Positions 15,480-22,463 of a stretch of DNA of 64,000 nucleotides are shown piece after piece. The notes beneath the pieces are model-generated. The model searched no databases and had not been told where the DNA came from. It was given only the letters and a program-made list of their open reading frames with translations. The stretch spans positions 176,704-240,703 of the forward strand of contig NZ_BOMY01000025.1 of NCBI RefSeq assembly GCF_016862435.1, written 5' to 3'. Made by a program: the position numbers and the translations under genes. Each line of letters starts with the position of its first letter. Position 1 is the first letter of the stretch. This stretch comes from Paractinoplanes tereljensis (GTDB taxonomy: Bacteria > Actinomycetota > Actinomycetes > Mycobacteriales > Micromonosporaceae).

Positions 15480-17303
15480 ATGGCTCTCGACGTTCCCTAC
15501 CGCTCGATCCCCGACATGTTCTTCAAGCGCGTCGCGGCGACCCCGAACGGTCAGGCGTTCGCGACGCCCACCCCGGACGACTCCGGCATGGTCTGGCACA
15601 CCTGGTCCGACGTCGGCGAGCGGGCCACCCGCATCGCCGCCGGCCTGCGTTCGCTGGGCGTGGTCCTGGAGGACCGGGTCGCCATCCTGGCCGGCACCAG
15701 CTACGAGTGGGTCCTCGCCGACCTCGGCATCAACTGCGCCGGCGCCGCGACCACCACGGTCTACCCGACCACCGAGCCCGAGGACGCGAGTTACATCGTG
15801 GCCAACTCGGGTTCCAAGGTGCTGATCGCCGAGACCCCGAAGCAGGCCCTCAAGATCTCCGGGGCCGACACCAGCGTCACCCACGTCGTGCTGATCGAGG
15901 GGCAGGCCGACGCCGGCGCCACTCCGCCGCAGCTCACCCTGGCCGAGCTGGAGGAGCGCGGGGCGGCCGCGCTGCGCGACAACCCGAAGCTGATCGACGA
16001 GGTGGTTGCGAGCATCGGCCCCGAGCACCTGGCCACCCTGATCTACACCTCCGGCACCACCGGCCGGCCCAAGGGCGTGCAGCTGCTGCACCACGGCTGG
16101 ACCTGGGAGGGTGTCGCGCAGGAAGACCTCGGCCTGTTCGAGTCCACCGACCTTCAGTACCTGTGGTTGCCGCTGTCCCACTCGTTCGGCAAGACGCTGC
16201 TCTGCGGCATCATCCACGTGGGCGTGCCGACCTACGTCGACGGCCGGGTCGACAAGCTTGTCGACATGCTGTCGGTGGTGAAGCCGACGCTGATGTGCGC
16301 GGCTCCCCGCATCTTCGAGAAGGTCTACAACAAGACCGTCACCACCGCCCTGGGTGGCGGCGGCGCCAAGGCCAAGATCTTCGGCTGGGCGGTCGGCGTC
16401 GGCAAGGAGAAGGTCGCGCTCGAGCAGGCCGGCAAGCCGGTGCCCGGCGGCCTCAAATTGAAATATGGCGTGGCCGAGCGGCTGGTCTTCTCGAAGCTGC
16501 AGGAGCGGCTCGGTGGCCGGCTGCGGGTGCTGGTCAGCGGCTCGGCGCCGCTGAGCCGGGACATCGCCGAGTTCTTCGCGGCCGCCAACCTTCCGATCAT
16601 GGAGGGCTACGGCATGACCGAGTCGAGCGCCGCCAACTTCGTCAACCGGGCCGGCAAGCTCAAGATCGGTACGGTCGGGCAGCCGCTCGGTGACCTGGAG
16701 TGCAAGATCGACGCGGACGGCGAGATCCTGCTCCGCGGCGCGCCGGTGATGCGGGGCTACCACGACCTGCCCAAGGAGACCGCCGAGGCGTTCACCGAGG
16801 ACGGCTTCCTGCGCACCGGGGACATCGGCGAGCTCGACAGCGACGGCTACCTGCGCATCACCGACCGCAAGAAAGACCTGGTCAAGACGTCCGGTGGCAA
16901 ATACATCGCGCCGTCGGCGATCGAGGGCATGTTCAAGGCCGTCTGCCCGTACACCTCGCAGGCGGTCGTGGTCGGCCAGGCCCGCAACTTCGTCTCGATG
17001 CTCATCTCGCTCGACGAGGACGCGATCGTGTCCTGGGCGGCCGGCGGCCCGCTCGACGGCAAAAGCTACGAGGAGATCGTGGCGGCCCCCGAGACCGAGA
17101 AGCTCGTCGCCGACTACATCGACGAGCTGAACGGCAAGCTCAACAAGTGGGAGACGGTGAAGAAGTTCGCCATCCTCCCGCGTGACCTGAGCATCGAGGC
17201 CGGCGAGATCACGCCGTCGATGAAGATCAAGCGGCGCAGCGTCGAGACCAACTTCTCGGCCGAGATCGACAAGATGTACGCGGGTTCGCTCGCTCAGCTC
17301 TGA
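15480..17303 (+). CDS. Long-chain acyl-CoA synthetase (FadD15-like AMP-forming ligase)
   Basis: 607 residues, ANL superfamily. It activates fatty acids to acyl-CoA with ATP through an acyl-AMP. Seen: P-loop-like LIYTSGTTGRPKGV near residue 190, the LVSGSAPLS and MEGYGMTESS motifs in the middle, GEILLRGAPVMRGY, the hinge region FLRTGDIGELDSDGYLRITDRKKDL near 445-470, and the C-terminal catalytic Lys region (ITPSMKIKRRSV). It is a monocistronic unit closed by a strong hairpin at 17308-17337. Confidence 0.93.
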   Translation: MALDVPYRSIPDMFFKRVAATPNGQAFATPTPDDSGMVWHTWSDVGERATRIAAGLRSLGVVLEDRVAILAGTSYEWVLADLGINCAGAATTTVYPTTEPEDASYIVANSGSKVLIAETPKQALKISGADTSVTHVVLIEGQADAGATPPQLTLAELEERGAAALRDNPKLIDEVVASIGPEHLATLIYTSGTTGRPKGVQLLHHGWTWEGVAQEDLGLFESTDLQYLWLPLSHSFGKTLLCGIIHVGVPTYVDGRVDKLVDMLSVVKPTLMCAAPRIFEKVYNKTVTTALGGGGAKAKIFGWAVGVGKEKVALEQAGKPVPGGLKLKYGVAERLVFSKLQERLGGRLRVLVSGSAPLSRDIAEFFAAANLPIMEGYGMTESSAANFVNRAGKLKIGTVGQPLGDLECKIDADGEILLRGAPVMRGYHDLPKETAEAFTEDGFLRTGDIGELDSDGYLRITDRKKDLVKTSGGKYIAPSAIEGMFKAVCPYTSQAVVVGQARNFVSMLISLDEDAIVSWAAGGPLDGKSYEEIVAAPETEKLVADYIDELNGKLNKWETVKKFAILPRDLSIEAGEITPSMKIKRRSVETNFSAEIDKMYAGSLAQL

Positions 17304-17307
17304 CGCG

Positions 17308-17337
17308 CATCGGGGGCCGCGAAAGCGGCCCCCGATG
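17308..17337. terminator. Bidirectional hairpin between fadD-like and rpsD genes
   Basis: Perfect 13-bp stem with a GAAA tetraloop (arms 17308-17320 and 17325-17337) between two convergent genes. There is no long U-tract, as is common in high-GC actinobacteria. Confidence 0.8.
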
Positions 17338-17345
17338 AGACAGAG

Positions 17346-17954
17346 TCAGCGCGCGTAGAACTCGACGACGAGCTGCTCGTCGCACAGCACCGGGATCTCC
17401 TTGCGCTCCGGCAGCCGGATCACCGTGGTGCGCAGCTCCTCGAGAGCCGTCGACAGGTACGGCGCGGTCGGCCCGTCCAGGTGCGCGCCGGTCGCGGCGA
17501 TCTGGAACGGCGGCTTCTGCCGGCTCTTCTCCTTGACCTCCACGACCTGACCCGGCTTGAGCCGGTAGGCCGGCCGGTCCACCTTCTGGCCGTCGACCGT
17601 GAAGTGGCCGTGCACGACGAGCTGGCGGGCCTGGTAGATGGTGCGGGCCATGCCGGACCGGACCACCACGGCGTCCAGGCGACGCTCCAGCAGGGTCACC
17701 ATGGTCTCGCCGGTCTTGCCCTCGGCGCGGTGCGCATCGTCGTACGCCCGCCGCATCTGCGATTCGCTGATGTTGTACTGGTGCCGCAGCCGCTGCTTCT
17801 CGAGCAGGCGCACCTGGTAGTCCGAGGTCTTGCGACGGGACCGGCCGTGCACACCCGGCGGGAACGGCCGCTTCTCGAAGTACTTCACGCACTTGGGCGT
17901 CAGCGGGATGCCGAGGGCACGGGACAGTTTGGCCTTGGGCCGTGAGTTGTTCAT
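17346..17954 (-). CDS. rpsD: Ribosomal protein S4, zinc-free paralogue
   Basis: 202 residues from the ATG at 17954, which has GGAG 6-9 nt upstream; an upstream start at 18005 would run into the iron boxes. S4 binds 16S rRNA early in 30S assembly. Seen: the N-terminal RPKAKLSRALGIPLTP, the S4 fold core RLLEKQRLRHQYNISESQ, and the S4 RNA-binding domain (ARQLVVHGHFTVDGQKV, about 95-155). It lacks the CxxC zinc-binding motifs of the usual actinobacterial S4, so it is the C-minus form. It is not in the alpha operon here but divergent from a DUF2470 gene across iron-box-like sites, which suggests a metal-regulated alternative S4. Confidence 0.92.
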   Translation of the reverse strand: MNNSRPKAKLSRALGIPLTPKCVKYFEKRPFPPGVHGRSRRKTSDYQVRLLEKQRLRHQYNISESQMRRAYDDAHRAEGKTGETMVTLLERRLDAVVVRSGMARTIYQARQLVVHGHFTVDGQKVDRPAYRLKPGQVVEVKEKSRQKPPFQIAATGAHLDGPTAPYLSTALEELRTTVIRLPERKEIPVLCDEQLVVEFYAR

Positions 17955-17990
17955 GAAGTCTCCGGAGTCACTTGCGCTTGAGGCCGGTGT

Positions 17991-18029
17991 TACGGTTAGC
18001 CTCACCTTACTAAGGTCAGCCTAACCGGT
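17991..18029. promoter_or_regulatory. Two back-to-back DtxR/IdeR-type iron boxes
   Basis: Forward box TAAGGTCAGCCTAACCGGT (18011-18029) and reverse box at 17991-18009 reading TAAGGTGAGGCTAACCGTA on the minus strand. Each shares the AGGTnAGnCTAACC core with the DtxR/IdeR/DmdR 19-bp consensus, and together they make an almost perfect 35-bp palindrome centred near 18010. They sit 18 bp from the DUF2470 start and 36 bp from the rpsD start, so both genes could be repressed by iron-loaded IdeR. Confidence 0.7.
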
Positions 18030-18046
18030 CGTCGGAGGTACACACC

Positions 18047-18772
18047 ATGCAGCCCAGCCACGCCGAGGTAGCGAGGACGCTCGCCGCCGGGCACCTGCCC
18101 GCCGTCGCGCACATCGCCTGCTTCCCCGGGCCGCTCCCGGTTCGGCACGTGACCGACTCGCACGGCCGTGTGCTGCTGCTTTCGCCGGCCGACGGCGCGT
18201 TCGCCGCCGCGACGCGACCGCAGCCCGGCACCGACGACACGGCGATGGTGCTCGACATCACCGACGTCCCGCCGATGGCCGGCTCGCCCGCCCTCGGCCG
18301 GGTGTGGGTCTCCGGCTGGGTCACCCGCATCGAGGGCGACGAGCTGAAGCGGGCCGTGCTCGACTACGCCGACATCGACGCCACCGGCGACCTGCTCGAC
18401 GTGGGCGACAGCAAGGTGATGCACCGGATGGACGTCGCCGAGGTGCGTTACGAGCGCAACGAGAAGCTCGTCGACATCGACCCCGACGACTTCGCCGAGG
18501 CCACCCCCGACCCGCTGCGGCAGATCGAGTTCGACCTGATCGCCGACCTCGCCGATCACCACCTCGACGAGATGAGCGCCTACGTGCGCCGTCAGCTGGG
18601 CAAGTCGTTCCAGCCGAAGAACGAGCCCCAGGTGGTCCGGCTGGACCGCTACGGCTTCATGGTGCGGCTCGACGACAAGCTGGCCCGGCTCGGCTTCCCG
18701 CGCCCGGTCACCGACCGGCACGACCTGGCCCACCTGCTGCACCCGGTGCTCTGCCACCGCTGCGGCCACTAA
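18047..18772 (+). CDS. DUF2470-domain protein (HugZ-like, possible heme-iron utilisation)
   Basis: 241 residues. The N-terminal part (about 1-150) looks like a split-barrel FMN-binding-like fold (GHLPAVAHIACFPGPLPV, SGWVTRIEGDEL), and the C-terminal part (about 160-240) is a DUF2470 domain with the conserved DLADHHLDEM and LDRYGFMVRL segments. This architecture occurs in HugZ-like proteins linked to heme iron release. GGAGG lies 8 nt before the ATG. The iron-box pair upstream agrees with an iron-related role. A CHRCGH at the C-terminus could bind a metal or heme. The 3' end overlaps the convergent TetR gene by 4 bp. Confidence 0.85.
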   Translation: MQPSHAEVARTLAAGHLPAVAHIACFPGPLPVRHVTDSHGRVLLLSPADGAFAAATRPQPGTDDTAMVLDITDVPPMAGSPALGRVWVSGWVTRIEGDELKRAVLDYADIDATGDLLDVGDSKVMHRMDVAEVRYERNEKLVDIDPDDFAEATPDPLRQIEFDLIADLADHHLDEMSAYVRRQLGKSFQPKNEPQVVRLDRYGFMVRLDDKLARLGFPRPVTDRHDLAHLLHPVLCHRCGH

Positions 18773-19362
18773 CCGAGGGGCTCATCCAGGAACCGCTGCA
18801 CGTTGGGCCCGATCATGGTGGCCAGCAGCTCCGGGTCGGCGCTGGCGACCGGTTCGATCCGCAGGACATAACGGACCACCATGAGGCCTGCGATCTGCGT
18901 CGCCACCAGCGCCGATCGCAGTGGAGCCTCGTCCGGGTCGACGATCAGCTCGCTGACCGCCCGCCGCAGGATCTGGGTGACCACGAACTCGCGCAGCAAC
19001 CGGGCTGTCCACTCGTTGCTCAGCGCCGAGCGGAACATGGCCAGCGCGGCGGTGCCGGCCGGCGAATCCCACACGCTCAGCGCCATCCGGATCAACCGGA
19101 CGCCGGCCTCCGCCCGCGGCCCGGCGAGCGCCTGCGGAATCAGCTCGCCCGGGTTGATCGGCGCGTTCATCGCGGCCAGGAAGAGCTTCTCCTTGGTGCC
19201 GAAGTAGTGATGCACCAGGGCCGGATCAACTCCGGCGTCGCCGGCGATCCCCCGGATCGAGGCCTTGTCGAACCCCTTCTCGGCGAACGTCTGGCGGGCG
19301 GCCTCCAGGATGGACGACTTGGTGTCCTGATTGCCCGGGCGTCGCCCGCTGCGCTTGACCAA
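18769..19362 (-). CDS. TetR-family regulator of the ABC-2 export operon
   Basis: 197 residues. N-terminal HTH (ILEAARQTFAEKGFDKAS then ALVHHYFGTKEKLFLAAM, about residues 17-65) followed by an all-helical ligand domain. The opening GRRPGNQDTK is typical of the TetR subgroup that accompanies ABC-2 exporters. It is the last gene of a three-gene minus-strand unit (ATPase, permease, regulator), so it probably represses its own operon. The ligand is unknown. Confidence 0.88.
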   Translation of the reverse strand: MVKRSGRRPGNQDTKSSILEAARQTFAEKGFDKASIRGIAGDAGVDPALVHHYFGTKEKLFLAAMNAPINPGELIPQALAGPRAEAGVRLIRMALSVWDSPAGTAALAMFRSALSNEWTARLLREFVVTQILRRAVSELIVDPDEAPLRSALVATQIAGLMVVRYVLRIEPVASADPELLATMIGPNVQRFLDEPLG

Positions 19363-19372
19363 CCCATTGCTC

Positions 19373-20083
19373 CTAGGGTGTGCGCCGCCGCAATGTCGCG
19401 GCGGCCAGAATCAGCGCCACCACGGCCGCCCCGGCCACAATGGTCACGTCCCGCCACATCGTGGCACCGGCCGAACCGAGGGCGTCCACCGCATAGGTGA
19501 GCGGCAGCACGTCGCTGATCGCCTGCAGCCACCCGGCCATCTGCTCCCGCGGCACGAACAACCCGCACAGCAGGATCTGCGGCACGACCACCACCGGCAG
19601 GAACTGTACGGCCTGGAACTCGGTGCGGGCGAAAGCACTGCAGAGCAGCCCGATCGCCACTCCCAGCACGGCGTCGACCACCGCGATCAGCAGAATGAGC
19701 CCCGCACCGGCCGAGGTATCCAGCCCGAGCAGCCAGTAGGCGACGCCGGTGGCGACCGCCCCCTGCACCACGGCGGCCAGCGAGAACGCCAGGCCGTACC
19801 CGAACAGCAGGTCGGTCTTCCGCAGCGGCGTGGTGAGCAGCCGTTCCAGCGTGCCGCTGGTCCGCTCGCGCAGCATCGCGATGCTGGTCACCAGGAACAT
19901 GATGGTGAACGGGAAGATCCCCAGCATGATCAGGGCGATCCGGTCGAACGCCGGCGGCGTGTCCTGGTACATGAAGTAGAGCAGCGTCAGCAGCAGCGCC
20001 GGAACAACCAGCAGCAACGCCACCGTCCGCCGGTCATGCCGCAGCTGCCGCAAAATGCGTGCGGTGGTGGCCAGCGCGATCAT
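19373..20083 (-). CDS. ABC-2 type transporter permease
   Basis: 236 residues with six hydrophobic helices. Typical ABC-2 segments are seen: LLVVPALLLTLLYFMYQD after the first helix, RERTSGTLERLLTTPL in the coupling region, and PLTYAVDAL near the end. It pairs with the ATPase at 20148-20864 to form an exporter for a drug, antibiotic or lipid. The gap to the TetR gene is 10 bp and to the ATPase about 64 bp. Confidence 0.9.
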   Translation of the reverse strand: MIALATTARILRQLRHDRRTVALLLVVPALLLTLLYFMYQDTPPAFDRIALIMLGIFPFTIMFLVTSIAMLRERTSGTLERLLTTPLRKTDLLFGYGLAFSLAAVVQGAVATGVAYWLLGLDTSAGAGLILLIAVVDAVLGVAIGLLCSAFARTEFQAVQFLPVVVVPQILLCGLFVPREQMAGWLQAISDVLPLTYAVDALGSAGATMWRDVTIVAGAAVVALILAAATLRRRTP

Positions 20084-20147
20084 GCTGCCCTACCTTGACG
20101 AAAAAGCGGAAGACCCAAAACGCGATCATGACACTCGCTTCGCTCGG

Positions 20148-20864
20148 TCATGCCGCCACCTCCTGCCCCTGCGAACGGATCAGCCGCAGGAACGCTTCCT
20201 CGAGGTCGTCGGTCCCGGCCGCGGCCCGGATGGCGGCCGGCGTGTCATCCCCGATGAGCAGCCCGTCGCGAATGAGCAGCAGCCGATCGCAGCGCCCCGC
20301 TTCATCCATCACATGGCTGGACACCAGCAGCGTCGTCCCCGCCGCGGCGAGCGCGTGAAAGCGCCCCCACAACTCGGCCCGCAGCACCGGATCCTGCCCC
20401 ACCGTCGGCTCGTCCAGCACCAGCAGCTGAGGCTGCCCGATCAGGGCGCAGGCGAGCGAGGCCCGGCTGCGCTGCCCACCGGACAGATTCCCGACGAGCT
20501 GCCCGGACGCGTCCTTCAACCCGACGTCGGCGACGGCCTGGTCGGCTGCTGCCGCGCCGAGCCCGTAGAGCGAGGCGAAATATCGGGCGTTCTCCCGCAC
20601 CGACAGATCCGCGTAGACGCTGGGCGCCTGCGTCACATAGCCGACGCTGCGGCGCAGCGCCGCACTCCCGGCCGGCTGCCCAAGAACGGTGACGCTCCCG
20701 GACTTGACGATCTGCACCCCGACGACCGCCCGGATCAGCGTCGTCTTCCCACTCCCGCTGGGCCCGAGAAGCCCGGTCACACTCCCCGCCGGCACCACAC
20801 AGCTGATCCCGTGCAACACCCGCCGTCGACCCCGCTCCACCACGAGATCGCGCACTTCGATCAT
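20148..20864 (-). CDS. ABC-2 transporter ATP-binding protein
   Basis: 238 residues from the ATG at 20864, which has GGAGG 6 nt upstream; longer starts would put that site inside the gene. Walker A GPSGSGKTT near residue 37, Q-loop in YVTQAPSVYAD, signature LSGGQRSR, Walker B LLVLDEPTVG, and the H-loop SSHVMDEA. First gene of the exporter operon with the ABC-2 permease and TetR regulator. Inverted repeats upstream (20879-20909) are candidate TetR operators. Confidence 0.93.
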   Translation of the reverse strand: MIEVRDLVVERGRRRVLHGISCVVPAGSVTGLLGPSGSGKTTLIRAVVGVQIVKSGSVTVLGQPAGSAALRRSVGYVTQAPSVYADLSVRENARYFASLYGLGAAAADQAVADVGLKDASGQLVGNLSGGQRSRASLACALIGQPQLLVLDEPTVGQDPVLRAELWGRFHALAAAGTTLLVSSHVMDEAGRCDRLLLIRDGLLIGDDTPAAIRAAAGTDDLEEAFLRLIRSQGQEVAA

Positions 20865-20878
20865 CACAGCCTCCGATT

Positions 20879-20909
20879 TCATCAAGCGATGAGTTCAACG
20901 CTAGATGAA
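20879..20909. promoter_or_regulatory. Candidate TetR operator upstream of the ABC-2 operon
   Basis: TCATC-N4-GATGA (20879-20892) is a compact dyad, and an outer pair TTCATC (20878-20883) and GATGAA (20904-20909) extends the symmetry. It lies 14-45 bp upstream of the ATPase start codon, over the likely promoter. The adjacent 20910-21048 stretch shows only a GC-rich hairpin near the end of the next TetR gene. Confidence 0.45.
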
Positions 20910-21048
20910 TTCCTTCAAGACCAGAAGCCCCCAGATGTACGCCCTACGAAAAGTCCCGAATCCAGCGCCCGGCCAGGCGGCCCCTCCAGGCCGTCGCGAG
21001 CTACCGGCGGCCCGGCCCGGCCCCAACCGCCCGCCTCCGGCGGACGGC

Positions 21049-21636
21049 TCAGGCCCGCAGGTTCTCGATCGCTACGTCCAGGGCGGCCTCGAGGTGGGTT
21101 ATCTGGCCGGTGCCCAGGAAGACGACCACGCCGCCCTGGATGCCGGCGATCAGGGCGGCGGCGGTGCGGTCGGGGTCCAGGGTGGGGGCGATCTCGCCGG
21201 CCGACTGCATGTGCTTGATGCCGGTGACCAGGGCCTGCTGCCACTGGCGGATCAGCTCGGTGGTCACCGCGCGGGCGCCGGGGGAGCGGCCGCTCATCTG
21301 GCCGAGCAGGGAGTTGAGCGGGCATTCCGGGCCCTGGGCCAGGTAGCGCCGCACCACGCTGTCGCGCCAGGCCTGCCAGGCCGGCCACGAGGTCAGGTCG
21401 CCCAGCATCGGCTGCTGGTCGGCCAGGACCTGGTCGGCCTCGTGCTGGGCCACCGCCAGCAGCAGCTCTTCCTTGCCGCCGGGGAAGTAGTGGAACAGCT
21501 GGCTCTTGCTGGTGCTGGTGTGGGCCATCACGTCCTCGAGCCGGGTGGCGGCCGCGCCGCGCTCGCGGATCTCGGCGGCCGCGCCGGTGACGATGCGCTT
21601 GCGGGTCTCTTCGCCCTTGCGGGTCAGGACGGTCAT
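21049..21636 (-). CDS. TetR-family regulator
   Basis: 195 residues from the ATG at 21636, with GGAGG 6 nt upstream. The HTH is at about 10-60 (RIVTGAAAEIRERG, then SKSQLFHYFPGGKEELL). The C-terminal domain is of the TetR_C_16-like type with the recurring PLNSLLGQMSGRSPGA and IAGIQGGVVVFLGTG segments. It is divergent from an SDR oxidoreductase at 21717. A TGGAC dyad in between (21653-21668) is the likely operator, giving a standard TetR/SDR switch responsive to an unknown, probably electrophilic or xenobiotic ligand (inference from family). Confidence 0.88.
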   Translation of the reverse strand: MTVLTRKGEETRKRIVTGAAAEIRERGAAATRLEDVMAHTSTSKSQLFHYFPGGKEELLLAVAQHEADQVLADQQPMLGDLTSWPAWQAWRDSVVRRYLAQGPECPLNSLLGQMSGRSPGARAVTTELIRQWQQALVTGIKHMQSAGEIAPTLDPDRTAAALIAGIQGGVVVFLGTGQITHLEAALDVAIENLRA

Positions 21637-21652
21637 GGGGGCCTCCGGCTTC

Positions 21653-21668
21653 TGGACTTGCGGGTCCA
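21653..21668. promoter_or_regulatory. TetR operator between the TetR and SDR genes
   Basis: TGGAC-N6-GTCCA, a perfect 5-bp dyad in the 80-bp divergent intergenic region, 16 bp from the TetR start and 48 bp from the SDR start. Position suits control of both genes. Confidence 0.6.
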
Positions 21669-21716
21669 ATTTTAGCGACGCATCGTGGGCCGCGAGAGCC
21701 ACGAACGGAGAAAATC

Positions 21717-22463
21717 ATGAGCACTTCCCTGGCCGGCAAGATGGCCCTGGTCACCGGTTCCACCGACGGCATCGGCGCGGCCATCGCCCGCACCCTGGCC
21801 GACGCCGGCGCGCACGTGGTGGTGAGCGGCCGCGACACCGCCCGCGGCGAGAAAGTGGTGGCCGGCATCGCCGAGCGCGGCGGCCGCGCCACCTTCGTCC
21901 GGGCCGACCTGGCCGAGGGCGGGCCGGCCGTGCGGGCCCTGGCCGAGGCGGCCGGGCCGGTCGACATCCTGGTCAACAACGCCGCGATGCTGATCACCCC
22001 GGCGCCGACCGCGGACGTCGACGAGGAACTGATCGACCGGGCGCTGGCCACCAACGTGAAGGCGGCGTTCCTGCTGACCGGCGCGATCGCCCCGGCGATG
22101 GCCGCGCGCGGCGGCGGGGCGATCGTCAACATGGGCTCGGTCAACGGCTTCGGCGGGACGGCCCACTCGGCCCTCTACAGCGTCACCAAGGCCGCCGTCC
22201 ACTCGCTGACCATGTCGTTCGCCGACGAGTACGCGTCGCAGGGCGTCCGGGTCAACGCCGTCGCCCCCGGCCCGACGATGACCGAGAAGGTCACCGGGAT
22301 GGGCGCGCACATCACCGACATGGTGGCCCGCTTCCCGTCCCGGCGGGCCAACACCCCGGACGAGGTCGCCAAGGCCGTGCTGTTCCTGGCCGGTGACGAC
22401 GCCGCGAACATCCACGGCGCCGTCCTGCCGGTCGACGGCGGTGCCACCGCCAGAGCGCTCTAG
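21717..22463 (+). CDS. SDR-family oxidoreductase
   Basis: 248 residues, classical short-chain dehydrogenase. NAD(P)-binding TGSTDGIG near residue 14, NNAAM near 88, active-site Ser in NMGSVNG, and the catalytic YSVTK near 158. SGRD after the second strand suggests NADP preference. It is ketoreductase- or 3-oxoacyl reductase-like; the exact substrate is unclear. ATG with GGAG upstream. The stop overlaps the convergent disordered-protein gene by 4 bp. Confidence 0.92.
   Translation: MSTSLAGKMALVTGSTDGIGAAIARTLADAGAHVVVSGRDTARGEKVVAGIAERGGRATFVRADLAEGGPAVRALAEAAGPVDILVNNAAMLITPAPTADVDEELIDRALATNVKAAFLLTGAIAPAMAARGGGAIVNMGSVNGFGGTAHSALYSVTKAAVHSLTMSFADEYASQGVRVNAVAPGPTMTEKVTGMGAHITDMVARFPSRRANTPDEVAKAVLFLAGDDAANIHGAVLPVDGGATARAL

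Noticed and set aside
17991..18029. Zur (zinc) box upstream of the S4 paralogue
   Set aside because: The sequence lacks the TGAAAATGATTTTCA-type actinobacterial Zur core and matches the AGGTnAGnCTAACC iron-box core instead.
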